Assembly (NCBI GenBank): GCA_002733385.1
Contig: NVVO01000011.1
Span: 30,534-36,535, forward strand
Origin: Robiginitomaculum sp.
Lineage (GTDB): Bacteria > Pseudomonadota > Alphaproteobacteria > Caulobacterales > Maricaulaceae
Direction: 5' to 3'
DNA length: 6,002 nucleotides
Within the stretch, counting starts at the first letter, position 1. Each line of letters opens with the position of its first letter. The notes under the pieces are model-generated. The model saw nothing but the letters and a program-made list of their open reading frames with translations, made no database searches and was not told the DNA's origin. Made by a program: the position numbers and the translations under genes. Shown here piece by piece: positions 1 to 5,211 of this stretch.

Positions 1-657
1 TCTATGGAACAAATGCTGGCCCGCCTCAAAGACAAAACGTCCGAAGAAATGCCGCTCTTGGTCAAGGGTGATGTGCAAGGATCGGTCGAAGCCATCCGCT
101 CGTCGGTTGAAGGCTTGGGCAATGAAGATGTCCGCGCCCGTGTCATTCACGGAGCCGTGGGCGGGATCAATGAAAGCGATATTGTGCTCGCCAAATCATC
201 CGGTGCGCCCATATTGGCCTTTAATGTCCGCGCCAACCGGCAAGCCAAAGCTTTGGCGGAAAAAGAGGGCGTGGAAATCCGCTATTACTCGATCATTTAT
301 GAACTTTTAGATGATGTCAAAGGTGTGCTGGAAGGCATGTTGGCGCCGGAACGTAAAGAAACATTTATCGGTTACGCCGAAATCTTGCAAGTGTTCGATA
401 TTTCCAAACTGGGCAATATTGCCGGCTGTAAAATCACCGAAGGCAAGGTCGAGCGCGGCGCAGGTGTACGCTTGCTACGTGATGATGTGGTCATTCACGA
501 AGGCGAGCTATCCACCCTAAAACGCTTCAAGGACGAAGTCCAAAAAGTCGTCGCCGGACAGGAATGCGGCATGGGCTTCGAAAAATACCACGACCTGCGC
601 AAAGGCGATATGATCGAGTGCTTCACAGTAGAGATGCTGGAGCGGAAGCTGGATTAG
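1..657 (+). CDS. infB: Translation initiation factor IF-2, C-terminal part (5' end outside window)
   Basis: IF-2 is the GTPase that delivers initiator fMet-tRNA to the 30S subunit and promotes subunit joining in the cytoplasm. The window opens in frame, so only the last 218 codons are present; the GTPase domain lies upstream. Seen here: the start of domain C1 with the typical DVQGSVEAI stretch, the NVRAN segment after the conserved glycine-rich turn, and then the C2 domain with ITEGKVERGAGVRLLR, LKRFKDEV and the GQECGMGFE motif. C2 is the fMet-tRNA-binding domain of the family, and its Cys-Gly is part of the known recognition surface. The protein ends normally at a TAG after KLD. The Met at position 4 is internal, not a start. 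Next comes a REP doublet and then rbfA, the usual partner in the nusA-infB-rbfA operon. Identification is very secure. Confidence 0.97.
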   Translation, partial: SMEQMLARLKDKTSEEMPLLVKGDVQGSVEAIRSSVEGLGNEDVRARVIHGAVGGINESDIVLAKSSGAPILAFNVRANRQAKALAEKEGVEIRYYSIIYELLDDVKGVLEGMLAPERKETFIGYAEILQVFDISKLGNIAGCKITEGKVERGAGVRLLRDDVVIHEGELSTLKRFKDEVQKVVAGQECGMGFEKYHDLRKGDMIECFTVEMLERKLD

Positions 658-660
658 TCC

Positions 661-696
661 TGTAGGGTGGATTAGGCTTTTTAGCCGTAATCCACC
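661..696 (+). repeat. REP half-element 1 (plus orientation)
   Basis: GTAG is at 662-665. The outer stem is 666-674 paired with 688-696, the inner stem GGCT (675-678) with AGCC (683-686), the loop TTTT (679-682), and G687 is unpaired. It is the same fold as the second copy with a different inner stem. Confidence 0.8.
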
Positions 697-713
697 TTTA
701 GCAAGTCCCGCAC

Positions 714-749
714 GGTGGATTACGCGCAAAGGCGCTAATCCACCCTACA
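714..749 (-). repeat. REP half-element 2 (minus orientation)
   Basis: Read on the minus strand, GTAG is at 748-745, the outer stem is 744-736 paired with 722-714, the inner stem GCGC (735-732) with GCGC (727-724), the loop is 731-728, and the unpaired G is opposite C723. It is inverted relative to the first copy. Confidence 0.8.
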
Positions 750-770
750 ATAACTGTGTGAAATGTAAAA

Positions 771-1172
771 ATGAAAAAACAAGCCAAACCTCCTAGCCAA
801 CGGCAACTGCAAGCTGGTGAACTGATCCGCCGGGCTTTGGTGGATATTATGGCGCGCGAGGATTTTCGCGATCCCGTCTTGCAAGGCATATCCATCACAA
901 TTTCCGAAGTGCGCGCCGCGCCGGACTTGCGCACGGCGCGGGTGTTTGCAGCACCGCTCGGTGGTCAAAATACGCCCCAGGTCGTGGAGGCCTTAAACCG
1001 CTGTGCCAAATTTTTTCGCGGTAAACTTGGCCACGAGCTTAAAATGCGCTCCACCCCTGCCCTTCGGTTCGAAATCGACACCACATTCGACACGGCGTCC
1101 GAAATGAGCGCCCTATTGGCTCGCCCCGAAATCGCTCGAGACTTAGGGTCAAAGGATTCGAACCAGAAATAA
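771..1172 (+). CDS. rbfA: 30S ribosome-binding factor A
   Basis: RbfA is a small KH-type RNA-binding protein that binds the 30S subunit near helix 1 of 16S rRNA and helps late 30S maturation and cold adaptation. The 133-residue length is normal. Recognisable parts in order: SQRQLQAGELIRRAL (helix 1, residues 9-23), DPVL (34-37), ISITISEVRAAPDLRTARVF (strand, helix and strand around 40-59), PLGG (62-65), VVEALNRCAKFFRGKLG (71-87), and the strand TPALRFEIDTTFD (95-107). The tail ends in a short charged extension typical of alphaproteobacterial members. No convincing Shine-Dalgarno lies before the ATG; the 21 nt between the REP element and the start read as an AT-rich spacer. The start is kept because the family N-terminus fits and there is no other in-frame candidate. 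The gene is co-directional with infB. Confidence 0.95.
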   Translation: MKKQAKPPSQRQLQAGELIRRALVDIMAREDFRDPVLQGISITISEVRAAPDLRTARVFAAPLGGQNTPQVVEALNRCAKFFRGKLGHELKMRSTPALRFEIDTTFDTASEMSALLARPEIARDLGSKDSNQK

Positions 1173-1174
1173 CC

Positions 1175-1732
1175 ATGCCCTTATTGAGAAAATTTGCTAG
1201 TTGGCGATTGGCCGGGGTTTTATTTATTCTCTATTGCGTTTTTGCTTTCGGCGTCATGCCAAATTTGATGAGCGGCGGCGAGACGAGCGCACCGGGCTCC
1301 AAATTGGGGCCACTTGATTTGTTATTTAGTTATAGCCCCCAACAAGCATATCTCCATATTGAAAGCTACGGCGATTTACGGGGCAAAGCTGCGATGCTCA
1401 GCTTAACATTTGATACCGCCTATCCCATTATTTATACTTCGCTCTTTATGGTGTTGATATATTTGCTGGTCAAACAAGTTTGGCCAATGGGAAGAAAAGT
1501 GCATCTTATTGCACTCATACCCCTTTTCGCATTTGTTTTTGATCTCGCTGAAAACGTCAATATAGTTATCTTGCTAACAAGCTATCCGAAACAACTGGAC
1601 TTTATAGCCCGTATGGCCAGCACATTTACGTCACTAAAATGGATATTTGTAGGTATAAACATTGCGATTTTTTTAGGGCTGTTATTTGCCGTGATTTTCG
1701 CAAAGTTTCGTAACGAAAAATCTAGACTCTAG
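1175..1732 (+). CDS. Uncharacterised four-helix integral membrane protein
   Basis: I do not recognise a named family. The 185-residue protein has four predicted membrane helices by hydrophobicity: about residues 11-30, 80-100, 108-135 and 152-176. Between helices 1 and 2 lies a polar segment of about 50 residues (LDLLFSYSPQQAYLHIESYG). Two motifs place charged or polar residues in or next to helices and look conserved-like: FDLAENVNI (122-130) and STFTSLKWIFVG (149-160). The C-terminus is basic (KFRNEKSRL). From memory, unnamed small membrane proteins in diverse bacteria carry a similar DxxEN ... FTxxKW pattern, so this is probably a real family. The start is 2 nt after the rbfA stop with no proper Shine-Dalgarno, implying translational coupling. 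GC is about 42% by hand count against about 56% for rbfA. No catalytic function can be assigned. Confidence 0.8.
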   Translation: MPLLRKFASWRLAGVLFILYCVFAFGVMPNLMSGGETSAPGSKLGPLDLLFSYSPQQAYLHIESYGDLRGKAAMLSLTFDTAYPIIYTSLFMVLIYLLVKQVWPMGRKVHLIALIPLFAFVFDLAENVNIVILLTSYPKQLDFIARMASTFTSLKWIFVGINIAIFLGLLFAVIFAKFRNEKSRL

Positions 1733-1754
1733 TAAAAATTAAAACCATTGCGGC

Positions 1755-1784
1755 TTTACAATACCCCGACCGCGTGCCTATTGT
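1755..1784 (+). promoter_or_regulatory. Candidate sigma70 promoter for the nucleoside transporter gene
   Basis: TTTACA (1755-1760, 5 of 6 to consensus) is followed after 18 nt by TATTGT (1779-1784, 4 of 6). Transcription would start near 1791, giving a leader of roughly 28 nt that includes the GGGG ribosome binding site at 1809-1812. It is the best match in the 86-nt gap but is moderate in quality. Confidence 0.35.
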
Positions 1785-1818
1785 TTGATCATAAAAACTA
1801 ATAAAGCTGGGGAAAAAC

Positions 1819-3117
1819 ATGCCAATTGCCAATATACTCGGAGTACTCGTTTTTGTCGGCATCGCCGTGCTTTTGTCGGAGCAAAGACAGGCGATCAATT
1901 ACAAAAATGCGGGCCGCACACTTGGGCTGCAATTTGCCATAGCCTTGTTGGCTCTTGCCATTCCGGTCGGCACCACTATCCTCAACAATGTCACCGGGGC
2001 TATCACCCATGTCATTGAATTTGCCAATGAAGGCATGTATTTTATCTTCGGTGAATTATCCAATTGGGGCACAATGGAAGCCGTGCTTGCGCCTGCTTCC
2101 GGCAAGCAAGGTGTGGGCACTATATTGGCATTTCAGGTTTTCCCGATCATTATTTTCCTGGCCACATTGTTCGCGATTATGTTCCATTTACGCATTATGG
2201 ATTTGGTCATCAAGGTCATCGGCGGCATTGTGCGCTTTATTACCGGGGCTTCTCGGCTCGAAAGCACCGTATCCGCCGCCAGTATTTTTGTCGGCATGGT
2301 TGAGGCTCCCTTGGCGATTTTGCCTTATCTCAAAAAAATGACCCGCTCGCAATTATTCACCGTTATGGCGTGCGGCATGGCGTCTATTGCTGGCACGGTT
2401 TTAGTGGTCTATATGTCTTTGGGCATTGACGGAAAATTGCTTATCGTTGCCTCGTTCATGGCGGCGCCCGGCGGGCTATTGATGGGGAAATTGCTAATTC
2501 CCGAAACCGAAGAGCCATTTGACATTGCAAAATTCAATGAAGGAAACGCCGAAGACGACCCCAACAAAGCCACAAACCTGATCGAAGCGGCGACCACAGG
2601 TGCCCTCACCGGCCTGACCATCATGCTCAATGTTATCGCCGTTATCATCGCCTTTGTGGCGGTGATTGCCCTGATAGACGGCATATTTGGCGGCATTGGC
2701 GGCTGGTTTGGTTATCCTGACTTTTCCCTGTCCACCGTATTTGGGTTTATATTTGCGCCCATTGCCTGGTTAATAGGTGTGCCCGTCAGTGAAGTGTTGG
2801 CCGCCGGGCCGTTTCTGGGGCAAAAATTGGTGGCCAATGAATTTTTGGCTTATTTGAACTTCACCAAAGATATGGCCAATTTCTCCTTGCAAGGTCAAGT
2901 GGCGATTACGGTTGCCTTATGTGGGTTTGCCAATTTTGTCGGGGTCGGGATACTTATGGCCGGGCTTGGCGCGGTGCTTCCCGAGCGCAAGAAAGAGATT
3001 TCCATGCTCGGCATGAAAGCCCTGTTGGCAGGCTCCCTGTCCAATTTCACCAGTGCGGCTCTGGTCGGCATAGCCTTGTGGATTGCAGCCCTTATGGGCA
3101 TGAACCCGCTTGGCTAA
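1819..3117 (+). CDS. Concentrative nucleoside transporter (CNT/NupC family)
   Basis: This inner-membrane symporter imports nucleosides driven by a Na+ or H+ gradient. The 432-residue length is usual for bacterial CNTs. Seen in order: an N-terminal helix pair with SEQRQAINYKN between helices (20-30); a gate region with NEGMYFIFG (70-78); the first substrate hairpin region around RLESTVSAASIFVGMVEAPLA (146-166); an acidic cytoplasmic-type linker (228-256); NEFLAYLNF (340-348); CGFANFVGVGI (368-378); and the C-terminal LAGSLSNFTSAALVGI (403-418). E162, E341 and N372 match substrate-binding Glu156, Glu332 and Asn368 of the Vibrio cholerae CNT by eye, while positions equal to Gln154, Thr155 and Ser371 are M160, V161 and G375. 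The start is supported by GGGGA 7 nt upstream. It converges on a phosphoribosyltransferase gene, consistent with salvage. Family is certain; substrate range and coupling ion are not. Confidence 0.93.
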   Translation: MPIANILGVLVFVGIAVLLSEQRQAINYKNAGRTLGLQFAIALLALAIPVGTTILNNVTGAITHVIEFANEGMYFIFGELSNWGTMEAVLAPASGKQGVGTILAFQVFPIIIFLATLFAIMFHLRIMDLVIKVIGGIVRFITGASRLESTVSAASIFVGMVEAPLAILPYLKKMTRSQLFTVMACGMASIAGTVLVVYMSLGIDGKLLIVASFMAAPGGLLMGKLLIPETEEPFDIAKFNEGNAEDDPNKATNLIEAATTGALTGLTIMLNVIAVIIAFVAVIALIDGIFGGIGGWFGYPDFSLSTVFGFIFAPIAWLIGVPVSEVLAAGPFLGQKLVANEFLAYLNFTKDMANFSLQGQVAITVALCGFANFVGVGILMAGLGAVLPERKKEISMLGMKALLAGSLSNFTSAALVGIALWIAALMGMNPLG

Positions 3118-3130
3118 AAGGCCGGGTTCA
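3101..3130. terminator. Hairpin between convergent genes, possible weak terminator
   Basis: TGAACCCG (3101-3108) and CGGGTTCA (3123-3130) form a perfect 8-bp stem with a 14-nt loop that contains the transporter's stop codon. There is no U-tract after the stem on either strand, so it is not a canonical intrinsic terminator. Its place between two convergent genes is the main reason to list it. Confidence 0.3.
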
Positions 3131-3131
3131 A

Positions 3132-3153
3132 AGATGGATTAAAAGATGGATTA
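3132..3153. repeat. Short tandem direct repeat between convergent genes
   Basis: AGATGGATTA occurs at 3132-3141 and again at 3144-3153, with two A's between. The second copy covers the stop codon of the minus-strand phosphoribosyltransferase. The core GATGGATTA differs at one base from the GGTGGATTA stem of the REP element at 661-749, so it could be a decayed REP stem or chance. Confidence 0.5.
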
Positions 3154-3729
3154 TTTGGCTTTTAATGCCTTCGTCGCCAGTTCATGAACGACGGGTCGGT
3201 GTTCTTTAATCTCTGCCGGGCTTAACCCGTTAAGTTCATGTGGCATCACAAGCCATTCTTCACTTTCGTGCAGCACATAATCCGGCACCCGCCCGGTGCG
3301 GTTATGACCAGGTTTATACCAAGGCGTGGCAATGCGTACATCTCCGGCCATATTGCGCCTAAGCTTGCGTTTAAGGCGTTTAATCACCGCTTCGACACTG
3401 CGCCCCGACGAATAAACATCATCGACAATTAACATGGAATCGCCCGCATTGACCCGGTCGATTAAAAACCTGGTATTGTGTACCCGTGTTTGTGTTTTCG
3501 GCCCTTTGGGATCATAAAACTCCATGCCCTTATAAGAGGTACGCACGGAAATATGGTCAACCTTAACCCCGACATAGGCGAGAAAATCATGGACAACAAT
3601 GCCCACAGGTGTACCGCCGCGCCAAATACCGACAATATAGTCAGGCCTGAAGCCGCTCTCGTAAATTTTCACGGCCAGACGGAAACTATCTTCCAGTAAT
3701 TCCTGTGACCCGACAAAGCGTTTTTCCAT
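3151..3729 (-). CDS. Phosphoribosyltransferase, HGPRT-like (COG2236-type), paralogue A
   Basis: This is a type I phosphoribosyltransferase: such enzymes transfer the ribose-5-phosphate of PRPP to a base, releasing pyrophosphate, in the cytoplasm. The 192 residues contain the PPi-binding loop WRGGTP (36-41), a flexible-loop SY pair (S65-Y66) as in HGPRTs, the PRPP-binding motif MLIVDDVYSSGRSV (99-112), and the base-side motif RVPDYV (147-152) followed by EEWLVMP (157-163), where W159 probably stacks on the base. The position matching the catalytic Asp137 of human HGPRT is S107, so a 6-oxopurine may not be the substrate; adenine-type enzymes have Ala and orotate-type enzymes Thr around there. 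The ATG is preceded by GGAGGG (3738-3733) with a tight 3-nt gap. It is divergent from a paralogue at 3835-4398, roughly 40% identical by eye. Fold is secure; base specificity is unknown. Confidence 0.88.
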   Translation of the reverse strand: MEKRFVGSQELLEDSFRLAVKIYESGFRPDYIVGIWRGGTPVGIVVHDFLAYVGVKVDHISVRTSYKGMEFYDPKGPKTQTRVHNTRFLIDRVNAGDSMLIVDDVYSSGRSVEAVIKRLKRKLRRNMAGDVRIATPWYKPGHNRTGRVPDYVLHESEEWLVMPHELNGLSPAEIKEHRPVVHELATKALKAK

Positions 3730-3779
3730 ATTCCCTCCACTGTCGCCATTCTCTTTTGAAGCTCGGGTAATGTAAAGCC

Positions 3780-3808
3780 TTGATAGATAAAAAAATCTGC
3801 TTTATGAA
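3780..3808. promoter_or_regulatory. Candidate bidirectional promoter shared by the two phosphoribosyltransferase genes
   Basis: On the plus strand TTGATA (3780-3785, 5 of 6) and TATGAA (3803-3808, 4 of 6) are 17 nt apart and would start transcription near 3815, leaving a leader of about 20 nt. The same bases on the minus strand read TTCATA, 17 nt, TATCAA (4 of 6 each), which would start near 3773 with a leader of about 44 nt. The plus reading is the stronger one. Confidence 0.45.
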
Positions 3809-3820
3809 TTTATTTCACAC

Positions 3821-3825
3821 GAGGG
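3821..3825 (+). promoter_or_regulatory. Ribosome binding site for paralogue B
   Basis: GAGGG lies 9 nt before the ATG at 3835 and fixes that start; the next in-frame Met is far inside the conserved domain. Confidence 0.6.
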
Positions 3826-3834
3826 TCTGTTCAT

Positions 3835-4398
3835 ATGGTTGAAAAAGTTTATCTCGATTCCCAGGAATTACTGGACGATAGTTTTCGGCTGGGGGCAAAA
3901 ATTCTCGAAAGCGGCTTTAGGCCCAAATTTATCATTGCCCTGTGGCGCGGCGGTACGCCTATTGGCATAGCGGTGCAGGAATTTCTCGACTATTACGGCG
4001 GCTGTAACTCCGACAATATCGCCATTCGCACCTCGTCCTATCACGGCATTGCTGAACGCAGGAATACTGTGGATATTTACGGCATGTCCTATTTGCTCAA
4101 AAACCTGGGCCACAAGGATAGCGTACTGATCGTCGATGACGTTTTTGACACGGGCAATACCATAAAAGCCGTCATTGACCAGCTCAATGAACGGGCCCGC
4201 AAAAATGCCCCCCATGACATTCGCGTCGCCGTGCCCTATTACAAACCCGAAGCCAACCAAACCGACCGGGTGCCGGACTATTATCTCTACACCACCGATA
4301 AGTGGCTCAACTTCCCATACTCTATTGAAGGCCTGACCCGCGAAGAAATCCGGGACAATATCCCGGCAGTTTACGACATCGTCAAAGACGCCATCTAG
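3835..4398 (+). CDS. Phosphoribosyltransferase, HGPRT-like (COG2236-type), paralogue B
   Basis: Probable purine-base salvage enzyme (PRPP plus base to nucleotide plus PPi), cytoplasmic. The 187 residues carry WRGGTP (37-42), a flexible-loop RTSSYHG (65-71) with the Ser-Tyr pair of HGPRTs, the complete PRPP/catalytic motif VLIVDDVFDTGNTI (97-110) with D105 at the position of the HGPRT catalytic base, and RVPDYYLY (145-152) followed by DKWLNFP (155-161), whose Trp likely stacks on the base. The intact DTG favours a 6-oxopurine (hypoxanthine, guanine or xanthine) substrate; this is inference. It shares SQELLxDSFRL and ESGFRP near the N-terminus with paralogue A on the other strand, showing they derive from a duplication. 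It begins 105 nt from paralogue A and ends 30 nt before the DUF4129 gene. Specificity cannot be read from sequence alone. Confidence 0.9.
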   Translation: MVEKVYLDSQELLDDSFRLGAKILESGFRPKFIIALWRGGTPIGIAVQEFLDYYGGCNSDNIAIRTSSYHGIAERRNTVDIYGMSYLLKNLGHKDSVLIVDDVFDTGNTIKAVIDQLNERARKNAPHDIRVAVPYYKPEANQTDRVPDYYLYTTDKWLNFPYSIEGLTREEIRDNIPAVYDIVKDAI

Positions 4399-4417
4399 CC
4401 GAAAAAACCACATGATT

Positions 4418-4445
4418 TTGACATTGCAATGGACGGGTTTGCAAT
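4418..4445 (+). promoter_or_regulatory. Weak candidate promoter before the DUF4129 gene
   Basis: A perfect -35 box, TTGACA (4418-4423), is followed after 16 nt by TGCAAT (4440-4445, 4 of 6 but lacking the key A at position 2). Transcription would begin near 4452, after the first possible start codon (4429) and before later ones (4459, 4468). The poor -10 keeps confidence low. Confidence 0.25.
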
Positions 4446-5211
4446 TACAGTGGCTGGCATGAACGGTGTGAAACAGTTATTACGAGAAATAGGTTACGCA
4501 CTCAGGTTACTGGCAATTACAATCATGCTGACAATTGCATTGCCAGGGTCGGCTCAGGTTTCCATTGATACAGTTGAGGTTGACCAACCCATAATACTTG
4601 CGGACGCAAAATTCAAATTTGACATGCCCGACGAATTGCAATCTGAACTGCCCCAGGATACAGCCCGCATCACCCCAAATCCTAAATCCAAACGGAATGG
4701 CTGGCTAGATCTTGGATTTTTAGGCCCGGTTTTTCAGATACTTTTTTACGGGATCATGGCGGCGGCAGTGTTATATATTTTATATTTGATATTAAGCGCC
4801 ATACTGATGACGCGGCGAAACCATGCACCAAGGCAAGACGACGAAGACAAGCCCGAAGTCCCTAGTTACCAACCTGACGTTGAGACAGCCCGGGTTATTT
4901 TGCACGATGCAGACAAATTAGCGGCCCAGGGCAAATTTGGTGAAGCGGTACATGCCATTTTATTTCGCAGCATCCAGGACATAGAAGACAAACGGCCCCA
5001 CCATGTCAAACGCTCTTTGACCAGTCGCGAAATCGCCGGCCTGTCTGTGCTCAGCCCAACGGCCCGCGCCGGGTTTTCTACAATTGGCAATTTGGTGGAG
5101 CGCAGTTTTTTTGGCGGTAGAACCTTAGGCGCAGATGATTACGAAATATCAAAATCCGCCTACAAGGAATTTGCTTTTGAAAAAATCACCCGCAGAAAGT
5201 TGCGCAGATGA
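4429..5211 (+). CDS. DUF4129 domain-containing membrane protein (MoxR-cluster type)
   Basis: Up to 260 residues. Seen: a basic then hydrophobic signal-peptide-like stretch (about residues 15-42, ending PGSA before Q43), a periplasmic-side segment to about 98, one membrane helix (about 99-127) followed by TRRNHAPR, an acidic linker, and a cytoplasmic DUF4129 domain (about 158-250). That domain shows the family pattern ADKLAAQGKFGEAVHAILFRSI (161-182, an HEAT/TPR-like helical pair), KRSLTSREI (194-202) and ERSFFGGRTLGADDY (224-238). DUF4129 proteins occur beside MoxR AAA+ ATPases and DUF58 proteins; their biochemical role is unknown. The stop overlaps the next start (ATGA), so the two are translationally coupled. 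The start is uncertain: ATG 4429 has no ribosome binding site, and ATG 4459 or GTG 4468 would give a more normal signal peptide. Confidence 0.82.
   Translation: MDGFAITVAGMNGVKQLLREIGYALRLLAITIMLTIALPGSAQVSIDTVEVDQPIILADAKFKFDMPDELQSELPQDTARITPNPKSKRNGWLDLGFLGPVFQILFYGIMAAAVLYILYLILSAILMTRRNHAPRQDDEDKPEVPSYQPDVETARVILHDADKLAAQGKFGEAVHAILFRSIQDIEDKRPHHVKRSLTSREIAGLSVLSPTARAGFSTIGNLVERSFFGGRTLGADDYEISKSAYKEFAFEKITRRKLRR

Larger units (their letters stand above)
661..749. repeat. REP doublet (REPIN/BIME-like), two inverted GTAG-headed hairpins
   Basis: The 89-bp element is bounded by a perfect 14-bp inverted repeat, TGTAGGGTGGATTA at 661-674 and its complement at 736-749. It holds two hairpins with a 17-nt spacer (697-713). 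Each, read on its own strand, begins with GTAG and then forms a 9-bp stem (GGTGGATTA/TAATCCACC), a 4-bp inner stem, a 4-nt loop and one unpaired G at the same place on the 3' side. A GTAG tetranucleotide 5' of an imperfect hairpin is the hallmark of REP elements mobilised by Y1-type TnpA-REP (RAYT) transposases. The element sits 3 nt after the infB stop and 21 nt before rbfA. In a polycistronic mRNA it could protect the upstream message from 3' exonucleases or dampen rbfA expression; that role is inference. Confidence 0.85.

Noticed and set aside
661..749. Intrinsic terminator after infB.
   Set aside because: The T-run lies in the loop of the first hairpin and not after a stem, and the GTAG-headed inverted doublet fits a REP element better; read-through to rbfA is expected.
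661..749. CRISPR-like repeats.
   Set aside because: There are only two copies, in inverted orientation with a 17-nt spacer and no cas genes.
1955..2341. A 128-codon plus-strand open frame inside the transporter gene.
   Set aside because: It lies in another frame of a gene with strong CNT motifs, and its Cys/Arg/Ser-rich translation is typical of an off-frame reading.
3868..4413. A 181-codon open frame on the minus strand opposite phosphoribosyltransferase paralogue B.
   Set aside because: It is an antisense shadow: paralogue B has all family motifs and a ribosome binding site, while the minus frame resembles no family I know.
4511..4544. Inverted repeat TGGCAAT/ATTGCCA and repeated GCAATTACA in the start of the DUF4129 gene.
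   Set aside because: It is a 7-bp stem with a 20-nt loop inside the signal-peptide codons; such matches arise easily by chance in this AT-rich stretch.
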